In this document: positions 16,169 through 23,645 of the stretch, one piece after another
How the letters are laid out: the number at the start of each line of letters is the position of its first letter
Numbering within the stretch: position 1 is the first letter of the stretch
Origin: an uncultured cyanobacterium
Lineage (GTDB): Bacteria; Cyanobacteriota; Cyanobacteriia; PCC-6307; Cyanobiaceae
Assembly (NCBI GenBank): GCA_903917565.1
Contig: CAIXBB010000012.1
Coordinates: 1-38,648, forward strand
Reading direction: 5' to 3'
DNA length: 38,648 nt
The notes under the pieces: generated by a model
Told to the model about the DNA's origin: nothing
Database searches by the model: none
The model's input: only the letters and a program-made list of their open reading frames with translations
Program-made: the position numbers and the translations under genes

Positions 16169-17166
16169 GGATGGACGGGCTCAAGATCCCACTGGCTGAG
16201 CCAGCGCCGCATCCAGGTGCCCTGGTGGGGATTCTCCAGGCGGCGGCGGCTGTGGAGCCAGAGGCAGTTGAGCAGGTAGGTGGTGCGGTTGCAGGCCGCG
16301 AGGCGCGGGTCGCTGGCGATGGTGGCACTGGTGGTGGGATTGGCCTGCTGCTGCTGGCTCTGGAGGGGTTCCGGGGCGATCCATTCGATGGCTTCGCAGC
16401 CGCGCAGGCGCTCGGCGTAGTCGAGGTCTTCGCAGTAGGCCGGGTGGAAGTTGGCATCGAAGAGGCCCACCCGATTCCAGACGGCCGGGGTGATGGCGAA
16501 GGCGGAGAACTCCTGGGGCGCCGGCAGCAGGGGCAGGAACTGGGGCCGGGCGGGGTCGATCCGCGCGATCACCTCGGCCAGCACCCCCGGGGAGAAGGCC
16601 ACGTCGTTGTTGACGAGCAGCGCAAAGGGCGCCTCGGGAAAGGAGGTGAGGATCGCGTTCCAGCTGGCGGCGACCCCCTGGTTGGCGAAGGGGCGGGCCA
16701 CCCGCACCTTGCCGATGCCGGCGGGGGGCTGCCGCTCGAGCTGGGCGAGCAGCCTGGACAGGGCTTCAGAGTCCGAGAGGTCCGCGCCGATGCTGTTGTC
16801 CACGATGGCCAGGGTCTCGACGGGCTGGTCGAGGCTGTCGAGCAGGCGAACCAGCAGATCGGGCCGGTTGAGGATCGGAATTCCCAGCAGGGGAATGGCG
16901 TCGGGCGTGCGCGTCTGGGGTGTGATCGTGTCGAGCCGGTTCCAGAAGTCGTCGACCGGGGTGTGATCACCGCTGATGGCGGCGTACTGGGCGAGGGAGC
17001 CCCATAGATCGGGATTGGTGAGCTGCCGGCGGCTGGGCGCCGCCGGCAGGGAGGCGAAAAAGGCCTGGACCCAAAGAAAAAGGAGAGACTTTGCGGCAGC
17101 AAAATCCCCCCTCTCAATGCACGTGATGTAATTACGGGCGAAACGCTTCTGATCCAAAGTGACCAC
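16165..17166 (-). CDS. Glycosyltransferase family 2-like protein
   Basis: A 333-residue protein from GTG at 17166; an ATG two bases upstream is in the wrong frame. An N-terminal helical segment (residues 1-90) precedes a GT-A-like domain: IPLLGIPILNRPDLLVRLL, LAIVDNS, RPFANQGVAASWNAIL and the metal-binding-type LLVNNDVAFSPG. Then comes YCEDLDYAERL, which resembles the catalytic base region of GT2 rhamnosyl-type transferases. It begins 15 bases after the RTX-like gene stop and overlaps the small membrane protein gene, so it appears to be in one transcript with the secreted protein. Donor and acceptor are unknown. Confidence 0.83.
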   Translation of the reverse strand: MVTLDQKRFARNYITCIERGDFAAAKSLLFLWVQAFFASLPAAPSRRQLTNPDLWGSLAQYAAISGDHTPVDDFWNRLDTITPQTRTPDAIPLLGIPILNRPDLLVRLLDSLDQPVETLAIVDNSIGADLSDSEALSRLLAQLERQPPAGIGKVRVARPFANQGVAASWNAILTSFPEAPFALLVNNDVAFSPGVLAEVIARIDPARPQFLPLLPAPQEFSAFAITPAVWNRVGLFDANFHPAYCEDLDYAERLRGCEAIEWIAPEPLQSQQQQANPTTSATIASDPRLAACNRTTYLLNCLWLHSRRRLENPHQGTWMRRWLSQWDLEPVHP

Positions 17167-17181
17167 ATAGGGCTGGGATCA

Positions 17182-17952
17182 TCAGCCAAACTGGATCGAA
17201 TCGTTGGGGTGGATGGAGGAGATGAAGGCATCCTTGGCTTCCGAGAACTTGTATTCTTCACCGCCGATGATGAGGAGATCATTCTCGCCGGAGCCGAAGA
17301 TCGCCGTCCCTTTGCCGATGTCTGCCTTGGAGTTGAAGACGACCTCATCGACGTTAGAGTCGTTGCCGAGGTCGATCCAGGTGTTGGTGACCTTGGCGGA
17401 GAAGTCGAGGTAGTCGGCACCCTTGCCGAGCAGGATGGTGCCATCGTTGACTTTGCCTCCGAAGATCAGCGAGTCGTCTCCGGAGCCAGAGCTGATCTTG
17501 ACATCTTTGGAGTTGCCGAGGATGGTGTAGCTGTCGGCACCGCTGCCGGACGTGAGGGTGGTCTTGAAGAGGCCTCCAGTGGTGGCGCTGTTGTCGCCTC
17601 CGCCCAGGGAGATGGTGCTGTTGGTGAAGTCGTTGCCGACCACCTTGTCATCACCGCCACCGGTTTTGATGGTGGCGCTATAGGCGTCGCCCGTGTAGGT
17701 GACGGTGTTCTTGTCGGCGTTGCCAATGTAGGAAGTGTCCTTCGAAGGGCCTCCGAAGGTGGTGCGTGTCTTACCGGTTGTGGGTTCCTTGATCCCGACG
17801 TCGTCGATCATCTTCCCGTCGTTGGGGAAGACGCGGGTGTTGAGGGTGTCCCCGAATTTGCTGGTGGTGACCTTCGCACCTGAAGTGGTGGTCTGGGTGA
17901 TCGTTGTGCCAGCGGCGGGCACAAAGATCGAGAGTGTATCGGAAGATGCCAT
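17182..17952 (-). CDS. RTX-like calcium-binding repeat protein, probable type I secretion substrate
   Basis: A 256-residue acidic protein with few or no cysteines and many Gly, Asp, Ser and Thr residues. From about residue 93, six or seven imperfect repeats of roughly 19-24 residues carry glycine/aspartate turns: KTGGGDDKVV, SLGGGDNSAT, SGSGADSYTI, SGSGDDSLIF, LLGKGADYLDF, FGSGENDLLI. These resemble RTX nonapeptides that bind calcium in a parallel beta roll. There is no N-terminal signal peptide; the C-terminus (EAKDAFISSIHPNDSIQFG) is of the uncleaved type used by type I exporters. Base composition is visibly lower in GC than its neighbours. Export through the ABC/HlyD system 4-9 kb away is inferred. 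It is directly followed by a GT2 gene. Confidence 0.8.
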   Translation of the reverse strand: MASSDTLSIFVPAAGTTITQTTTSGAKVTTSKFGDTLNTRVFPNDGKMIDDVGIKEPTTGKTRTTFGGPSKDTSYIGNADKNTVTYTGDAYSATIKTGGGDDKVVGNDFTNSTISLGGGDNSATTGGLFKTTLTSGSGADSYTILGNSKDVKISSGSGDDSLIFGGKVNDGTILLGKGADYLDFSAKVTNTWIDLGNDSNVDEVVFNSKADIGKGTAIFGSGENDLLIIGGEEYKFSEAKDAFISSIHPNDSIQFG

Positions 17953-18172
17953 TTTGTAAAGCTGCCGCTTTTGGTGTCAAGCAAAGGTACACGACATCCC
18001 TAGGGCTGTTTGTATCGCAGGTTGCTTTTCTTCACCATCCTTTCACCCGCCGTCTGCGGACCTGCTTCCCCCGTCCCGTGAACGCTCCCCCAAAGGGAAG
18101 TCAGGGACTGATGTCCGTGGTCTGGGGAGGCAATCCCTGTGGCACTCTCATGGCTGGGCCAGGAATTCTGTG

Positions 18173-19474
18173 ATGTCTGCATCTCCTAACGATCAGGATT
18201 TCGAGCAGGTGCTGGAGGAAGCGAAGCAGGCGGAAACCCTCCAGGAGTGGTGCGAAGCCGCCTGCATCTACCAGGATCTGATGGGGGCCCACCCCGACAA
18301 TCCAGGCCTTGTGCTGCGCACCGCCAATGCCCTCTGGCTGTCGGACCAGCCGGAGGAGGCCCTGGAGCTCTACCGGCGGGCGTCGCTGCTGATGCCGGAC
18401 AGCCCCGCTCCATTGATGGGGATCGGCAACAGCCTGCGGGATCTGAACCGCTTCGAGGCGGCCGATCGCGCCTTCCGGAGTTGCCGGGCGCTGGCGGATG
18501 GTCCTGAAGTGGCCTGCAACCACGCCTCCCTGCTGATCGGACTGGAGTCCTACGACGAGGCCTACGCCCTGGCCGAGCGCCGGTTCGAGCTGTCCGGCCG
18601 GGATCCCGGCCCCGAAGGCGGGGCGGAGCAGGCCGTGGCCGGTGCCCGGCGGCTGCGGGTGCAGACCGAGCAGGGCCTGGGCGATGGGCTGCAGTACCTG
18701 CGCTGGATTCCTGCCCTGCAGGAACAGGCCGGCGGGCGGGACCAGCAGGTGGTGCTGGAGGTGGAGCCCTCCCTGGTGGCCCTGCTTCGCGAGGGCCTGG
18801 CCTGGCTGGTGAACCCTCCGGAGGTGCGGGCCAGGTCCGACCAGAACGGGGACGGTGTGGTGGTGAGCCTGCTGTCGCTGCCGGCGGCTCTGGGGGGTGC
18901 CCCCTGCCCCCAGCCGCCGGGGCCGGAGGGGCGGGGCGCCTACCTGCGGGGGCTGGCGCCGGCCGATGGCGACGACCGTTACGGGCGGCCGACGCGGATC
19001 GGGCTCACCTGGGCGAGCGGCCGCAAGCTCGCCGATGGTTTCACACGGCGGGAATACCGCAAGCGGACCCTGCCTGGGGAGGCCCTGGTGCGGCTGGTGG
19101 AGGGGCTGGTGGCCCAGGGATGTGAGCCGGTGCTGCTGCAGCAGGGGGAGGACCGGGATCTGGTGGCGCCCGTGGAGCACCTGTTTGGCGGGGCGATTGC
19201 GGCGGAGGGGGATTTCCTGGCCACGGCGCGGGTGGTGGCCAGCACCGATCTGGTGATCTCGGTGGACACGGCCATGGCTCACCTGGCCGGGGCCATGGGC
19301 CATCCGGCCTGGGTGCTGCTGCCCTTCAGCGCCGATCCCCGCTGGCTGCGGGAGCGGAGCGACAGCCCCTGGTACCCGAGCCTGCGGCTGTTCCGCCAGG
19401 GGGTGGAGCGGGACTGGATGGCAGTGGTGGGGGCCGTGCTGCAGGCTCTGGAACGCTGGCGGCGCCGGGGTTAG
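18173..19474 (+). CDS. TPR protein with GT9/heptosyltransferase-like C-terminal domain
   Basis: A 433-residue protein starting at the ATG at 18173 (a GTG directly before it is in frame). Residues 1-150 are tetratricopeptide-like repeats (ACIYQDLMGAHPDNPGLVL, EEALELYRRASLLMPDSPAP, FEAADRAFRSCRALAD). The second half resembles the C-terminal part of ADP-heptose transferases: IGLTWASGRKLADGF, EPVLLQQGEDRDL, and TDLVISVDTAMAHLAGAMGH with WVLLPF. Such TPR-glycosyltransferase fusions are often involved in glycosylation of surface polymers or proteins. It is divergent from the RTX-like gene over 220 bases and converges on the GT4 gene with one base between stops. Catalytic activity is inferred. Confidence 0.82.
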   Translation: MSASPNDQDFEQVLEEAKQAETLQEWCEAACIYQDLMGAHPDNPGLVLRTANALWLSDQPEEALELYRRASLLMPDSPAPLMGIGNSLRDLNRFEAADRAFRSCRALADGPEVACNHASLLIGLESYDEAYALAERRFELSGRDPGPEGGAEQAVAGARRLRVQTEQGLGDGLQYLRWIPALQEQAGGRDQQVVLEVEPSLVALLREGLAWLVNPPEVRARSDQNGDGVVVSLLSLPAALGGAPCPQPPGPEGRGAYLRGLAPADGDDRYGRPTRIGLTWASGRKLADGFTRREYRKRTLPGEALVRLVEGLVAQGCEPVLLQQGEDRDLVAPVEHLFGGAIAAEGDFLATARVVASTDLVISVDTAMAHLAGAMGHPAWVLLPFSADPRWLRERSDSPWYPSLRLFRQGVERDWMAVVGAVLQALERWRRRG

Positions 19475-19475
19475 C

Positions 19476-20672
19476 TCAGCGCAGCAGGCGCAGGCTGCGG
19501 ATCAGGGCCTCGAAGGCCTCGGCGGCGCGGTTCACCTCGTAGCGGGCGGCGATGGTGGCGCGGCCGGCCTCGGCCATCGGCGCGAACGACGGCGGGTCGG
19601 CCAGCACGGCCACGAGCCATTCGGACAGGCGATCGGGGTCGTTGAAGGGCACCAGCAGGCCGTTGTGGCCGTGGTGGATCAGCTCATCCACAGGGGGGTT
19701 GGCTGAGCCCACCACCAGGGCGCCGCAGGCCATCGCCTCCAGCACGCTCCAGGAGAGGGCATAGGGGTAGGAGAGGTAGACATGGGCCGCACTGATGCGG
19801 AACAGGGCCAGCAGGTCCCGGTGGGGCAGGCGCGGCAGGAAATGGAGGCGGTCGAAGGGCAGGCGGTGGCCGAGCAGGGCCAGCAGTTCGCCCTTGTGGC
19901 CGTCGGGATGGGAGGAGGGGGCGCCGTAGCCAGGGGCGGTGCCACCCACGATCACCACCCGGGCGTCGGGCCGGGCGGCGAGCACGGCGGGCAGGGCGCG
20001 CAGGAAACTGCGGAAGCCACGCAGGGGTTCGAGGTTGCGGCTGGCGAAGGTGATCACCGGATCGCCCCTGCGGAGGGTGGGCCCACCCTCCAGCTGGATG
20101 GTGGTGGCGGCGGTGGTGGGCGGCAGGGCGATGCCTTCGTGCAGCACGTGGAAGCGGCCGCGGAGGTGGGGGGGGAAGGTGTCGCGGGCGAAGAGGGTGG
20201 GCACGACGCAGGCATCGGCATCGGCGATCGCCGCCAGCCCCATCAGGTTGCCGCGGCGCCAGCGGGCCCGCAGAGCGGGGGAGGGATCGCCGAGGTCGGC
20301 ATCGAAGCCATAGCCCAGCAGCTGGGGGGCGGCATAGAGCTCCGGGTAGGCGATCAGCACGGCCTCGGGCCAGATGTCGCGCAGGTAGAGGAGTTCGCCC
20401 CAGCCGCTGTGGGCGAGCACGGCGTCGGGGAGGTAGCCCTGCTCGCGCAGTTGCAGGCAGCGCTCCTGGACGCGAAGGGCCCGGCGCAGGCTGGTTTCCA
20501 GCAGTGGATCGGCCAGACCCTCGGGAAGGTCGGGCGAGCACCAGTCGTAGTGCAGCCGCTGACCACCCGGGGTGGCCCCAAGGCCGAGCAGGCGATGGCC
20601 GCGGCGTTCGAGGGCGGGGGTCAGGTCACGAAACTGGCCGGGATGGTTCTGATGGATCAGCAACAGTTCCAT
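19476..20672 (-). CDS. Glycosyltransferase family 4-like protein
   Basis: A 398-residue GT-B protein starting MELLLIHQNHPGQFRDLTPA. This N-terminus (F-x-x-x-x-P-x-L-x-x-x-G-H) and the middle AHSGWGELLYLRDIWPEA and IAYPELYA are typical of a bacterial GT4 subgroup. The C-terminal donor domain has ITFASRNLEPLRGFRSFLRA, VVIVGG, and the SWSVLEAMACGALVVGS motif with the acid expected to contact the nucleotide sugar. It probably adds a hexose to a surface glycan. ATG at 20672 is unambiguous. It is divergent from the 379-residue unknown gene across 45 bases. Confidence 0.88.
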   Translation of the reverse strand: MELLLIHQNHPGQFRDLTPALERRGHRLLGLGATPGGQRLHYDWCSPDLPEGLADPLLETSLRRALRVQERCLQLREQGYLPDAVLAHSGWGELLYLRDIWPEAVLIAYPELYAAPQLLGYGFDADLGDPSPALRARWRRGNLMGLAAIADADACVVPTLFARDTFPPHLRGRFHVLHEGIALPPTTAATTIQLEGGPTLRRGDPVITFASRNLEPLRGFRSFLRALPAVLAARPDARVVIVGGTAPGYGAPSSHPDGHKGELLALLGHRLPFDRLHFLPRLPHRDLLALFRISAAHVYLSYPYALSWSVLEAMACGALVVGSANPPVDELIHHGHNGLLVPFNDPDRLSEWLVAVLADPPSFAPMAEAGRATIAARYEVNRAAEAFEALIRSLRLLR

Positions 20673-20685
20673 GGGGCAACGCTAT

Positions 20686-20691
20686 TACAAT
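20686..20691 (+). promoter_or_regulatory. Candidate -10 element for the duplicated-module gene
   Basis: TACAAT, one base off the TATAAT consensus, lies 26 bases before the ATG at 20718 within a 45-base divergent gap. The reverse strand over the same bases reads ATTGTAATAG and could also serve the GT4 gene. No good -35 hexamer is visible. Confidence 0.35.
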
Positions 20692-20717
20692 CCCGCTGCC
20701 TGGACCCCACCTGCGTC

Positions 20718-21857
20718 ATGTCGCTCTTGAGCCGTCTGTTCGGACGCCGCGATACGGTGAGTTGGGGTGAGAAGAAGGTGGAGAGGGAAGCGGCCTCCCT
20801 CGACATTCTCGTGAGTGACCCCGGCGCCCCCGCCATGGAGATGGCGCGCCGGCCCCAGGTCACGCCCTGGTCGGCGGCGCGGCTGGGCACGATCTTCATG
20901 GATTTCGCCCACGAACCCACGCCCACTCGGCTGGCGGAGGCGCGACTGGCACGCCAGTGCCTTTCGCAGTTCTGGCTGAATGCGCCGATCGATGCGCTGG
21001 AGCTTCTCTACGGCTCGATGATCGGCAACTGTTACCGGCAGATGATCAGCACCGAACTGGCCTCCCAGCCGTTGCTGCGGGATGAAGAAGCCTGGAAGGA
21101 CTATCTCTCCCAGCGACTGTTCAGTGGGTTCAAGCGGCCGGAAATGGCCAACATCCTGCTGGCGGTGATGCCCTATTTCCGCCGCGGCAAGATGACGGTG
21201 CGCAACTGCGAACAGAACCTCCCCGCCTGGTTGCTGGAGGACTACGCCAGCCTGTTCGAGCCGGAGATCCTGCCGAGGCTGCGCCAGCCCAGCCCCCTGG
21301 AGCGCAAGGCGCTGGCACCGGCGGGCCACCGGGCCGAGCGGATCGTGGCGCCGGAGACGGTGGGGGTGCCTGCCGGCATGGACGCGGACCTGCCGCCGCT
21401 GCCGCAGCTTTCCGGGTACACCGGCGCCCAGGCCCTGCAGTTCACCACCAACGAGGACTTCCTCACGCGCCTCAACGGGCTGGTGAATCTGTTCGAGATC
21501 GACCCCGATGACGACGCCATCCTGCATGAGCTGGGAGGCTACCGGCGCCAGCTGGGGCAGATCTGGCTGGACACGCCCGATGAGCAGCTGCAGCCCCTGT
21601 TCGAGAGCACCTTCGGGGATCTCTATCGCAAGTTTCTGCGCAGCGGCTACGCGGGCACGCCGCTGTCGGAGGAGGACCGGCAGATTCGCACCCTGCTGTC
21701 CCGCTATGTGCGCAACATGACCCGGCCGAAGGCCATCCAGGTGGTGCTGGCGGTGCTGCCGTTCTTCCCGCCCGGCAAGATCGGCTTCGCCGGCGGCGAG
21801 CAGTACATGCCCCCGTGGCTGCTGGGGGCCCTGCCCAGCCTGTATGTGAAGGGCTGA
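20718..21857 (+). CDS. Unknown protein with an internally duplicated module
   Basis: A 379-residue soluble protein starting MSLLSRLFGRRDTVSWGEKK. Two copies of a module are visible. Copy 1 (about residues 75-165) has ARQCLSQFWLNAPIDALELL, YGSMIGNCYRQM, and RPEMANILLAVMPYFRRGKM. Copy 2 (about 270-370) has YRRQLGQIWLDTPDEQLQPL, FESTFGDLYRKFL, and RPKAIQVVLAVLPFFPPGKI. Both end in a N/E-Q-x-x-P-x-W-L-L tail (CEQNLPAWLLEDY, GEQYMPPWLLGAL). A linker rich in Pro and charged residues separates them. No signal peptide or membrane segment is seen. I do not recognise the family. Its location between glycosyltransferases and the type I exporter operon, and the paired modules, suggest an adaptor or regulator; that is inference. 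Confidence 0.78.
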   Translation: MSLLSRLFGRRDTVSWGEKKVEREAASLDILVSDPGAPAMEMARRPQVTPWSAARLGTIFMDFAHEPTPTRLAEARLARQCLSQFWLNAPIDALELLYGSMIGNCYRQMISTELASQPLLRDEEAWKDYLSQRLFSGFKRPEMANILLAVMPYFRRGKMTVRNCEQNLPAWLLEDYASLFEPEILPRLRQPSPLERKALAPAGHRAERIVAPETVGVPAGMDADLPPLPQLSGYTGAQALQFTTNEDFLTRLNGLVNLFEIDPDDDAILHELGGYRRQLGQIWLDTPDEQLQPLFESTFGDLYRKFLRSGYAGTPLSEEDRQIRTLLSRYVRNMTRPKAIQVVLAVLPFFPPGKIGFAGGEQYMPPWLLGALPSLYVKG

Positions 21858-21873
21858 GCGCCCTCGGAGTCCT

Positions 21874-22140
21874 TCACTCGTGGAATTCCTTCCACATCAG
21901 CCAGTAGGTGAGGTAGCCGAGCAGGGGCAGCAGCACCATGGGGGCCAGGGCCAGCAGGGCCACCACCGGCGGCAGGTTGAACAGCAGCCAGAGCAGGATC
22001 AGGCCGTAGGAGAGGAAGGCGACGGCGATGCCCACCGACCGCTGGCCCAGTCGCTCCTTCCAGCGCAGGCGCCAGGCCTTGAAGCGCCGGCGGGGGCGCT
22101 CGTTAGCGGGCACGAAACGCCACCAGTCTTCGTGGGGCAT
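21874..22140 (-). CDS. Small membrane protein, last gene of the type I secretion operon
   Basis: An 88-residue protein: a basic N-terminal part (NERPRRRFKAWRLRWKER), two adjacent hydrophobic helices (about residues 36-56 and 59-80, with the latter LALAPMVLLPLLGYLTYWLM) and the short acidic end WKEFHE. It starts five bases after the HlyD stop, so it belongs to the same transcript. No family recognised. A tight link with the exporter suggests an accessory membrane subunit, but no functional motif shows this. Confidence 0.7.
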   Translation of the reverse strand: MPHEDWWRFVPANERPRRRFKAWRLRWKERLGQRSVGIAVAFLSYGLILLWLLFNLPPVVALLALAPMVLLPLLGYLTYWLMWKEFHE

Positions 22141-22145
22141 GGCGC

Positions 22146-23645
22146 TCAGAAGGCCCGCAGGCGCTGGAGGTTGCGGCGCTGGTCTTCGAAAAGGCCGGTG
22201 AGCAGGCTGATCACGCGCCGTTCGCGCAGCTTGATGTCGGCGGTGAGGGCCATGCCGGCCTGGAGGGGCACGCTGCCCTTGTTGGGCAGGGGGATGGTCT
22301 GGCGGCCGAGGTGGAGGATCACCGGGAAGTGGAGGCCTTCCGCCTGGGTGCCGAGCGCCTTGGTCTGCTCCTCGGGGGTGAGGGCATCGGAGCCGATGCG
22401 CTCCACCTTGGCGGGCACGTAGCCGAATTCATTGGCGGGGAAGGTCTCGATGGAGATTTCGGCGGTCTGGCCCACCTGCACGAAGCCGATGGCCTTGTTG
22501 GGCAGGTAGACCTTGGCCCGCAGGGAGTCCTGGGGCACCACCTTCAGCAGGGGGGTGGTGTCGTTGATGGTCACCACGCTGCCGGCGCCGGGGACGATGT
22601 CGAACACCAGGCCATCGCTGGGGGCGGTGAGCACGCCGTACTGGATCTGGAGCTTGGCCTGGCGGATCTGGGAATCGAGTTCGCTGATCTGGCGCAGGTT
22701 GGTCTCGATGGAGGTGCGCAGTTCCACGTCGGTGGTGGAGCCGGTGTTGACCAGCTGGGAGCGGAGCCGGGCGATCTCGCTCTCCTCCTCGGCCACGCTG
22801 GAGCGGAGGTCCTGCATCTTGTTGCGGGCCTCGAGCAGCTGCACCTCGCTGACGGCGCCGTCGCGGACGAGGGAGTCGTAGCGGCGTTCGATGTCGGTGT
22901 AGATGCGCAGGGAATCGCGGAAGCCGGCCAGGCGGGTGGTGCTCTTGGCGAGCTCCTCGCGGGCGGCCGTCAGGCGGCTGGTGAGTTCGCGGGCGCGGTC
23001 GCGCAACTGGCTCTGCTGGTTGGCGGTGAGGCCGGCGGTGGCGGCCTGCTCGCCGAGGGTGGCGCGGGCGACGCGGTTTTCGTTGAGCAGCCGCTCGCGG
23101 ATGCTCTCGGCGGCGGCCAGCTTGCTGCGGGGCTCGCGCAGGTCGAAGCGGATCAGGGGCTGGCCCAGCTTCACGGCCTGGCCTTCCTTGACGAGCACCT
23201 CCTCCACCACGCCGGGCACGGGGGTGTCGACGTCCTTGACGGTGCTGGAGGGCTCGAGCTTGCCGGGCACGGCGATGGTTTCGGCGATCGGGGCGGTGAT
23301 GCTCCAGAGGCCGAGGGCGGCCACGCCGCCCACGCCGACCCAGAGCATCAGGTTGGCGCTGCGGCGGCTCTTGCGCAGCACCACGGTTTCCCGGAACGAC
23401 CACTCACGGGTGTTGGAGCCGGTGGTGGTGAGGCCGCCTCCGAAGGGGTGGGTGGGGTCGTCCGCGGTGTGGTCGGCATCGGGCGGTGCACCGGCCGGCA
23501 GGGAAGCGGTGCCCACCAGGTCGACGCGGACGGGAATGACCGGGTGGCGGCGGCGGGAGCGGGGGGAGCGCAGCCAGCCAACACAGCCGTCGAGGAGGGA
23601 CACCAGGCGGGAGGCGGGATCGCCGGAACGGGGCGGGGTGGCCAT
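22146..23645 (-). CDS. HlyD-family membrane fusion protein of a type I secretion system
   Basis: A 499-residue adaptor. A cytoplasmic N-terminal region of about 100 residues precedes one membrane helix (NLMLWVGVGGVAALGLWSI). Then follow the lipoyl-like half-motif AVPGKLEPSSTVKDVDTPVP GVVEEVLVKEG (in two parts), a long coiled-coil hairpin (about residues 180-340, many Glu/Arg/Leu), the second lipoyl half QYGVLTAPSDGLVFDIVP, and a beta-barrel region (LRAKVYLPNKAIGFVQVGQ). It links the inner-membrane ABC exporter to a TolC-type outer-membrane channel. The start ATG shares one base with the stop of the ABC gene (TGATG). The TolC partner is not in the window. The N-terminal cytoplasmic extension is longer than in E. 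coli HlyD. Confidence 0.93.
   Translation of the reverse strand: MATPPRSGDPASRLVSLLDGCVGWLRSPRSRRRHPVIPVRVDLVGTASLPAGAPPDADHTADDPTHPFGGGLTTTGSNTREWSFRETVVLRKSRRSANLMLWVGVGGVAALGLWSITAPIAETIAVPGKLEPSSTVKDVDTPVPGVVEEVLVKEGQAVKLGQPLIRFDLREPRSKLAAAESIRERLLNENRVARATLGEQAATAGLTANQQSQLRDRARELTSRLTAAREELAKSTTRLAGFRDSLRIYTDIERRYDSLVRDGAVSEVQLLEARNKMQDLRSSVAEEESEIARLRSQLVNTGSTTDVELRTSIETNLRQISELDSQIRQAKLQIQYGVLTAPSDGLVFDIVPGAGSVVTINDTTPLLKVVPQDSLRAKVYLPNKAIGFVQVGQTAEISIETFPANEFGYVPAKVERIGSDALTPEEQTKALGTQAEGLHFPVILHLGRQTIPLPNKGSVPLQAGMALTADIKLRERRVISLLTGLFEDQRRNLQRLRAF

Noticed and set aside
17952-17980. TTGACA (minus strand, 17980-17975) as a -35 box for the RTX-like gene
   Set aside because: A -10 at the proper spacing would overlap the ATG, leaving no leader; the promoter must lie elsewhere in 17981-18172 or the start is internal.
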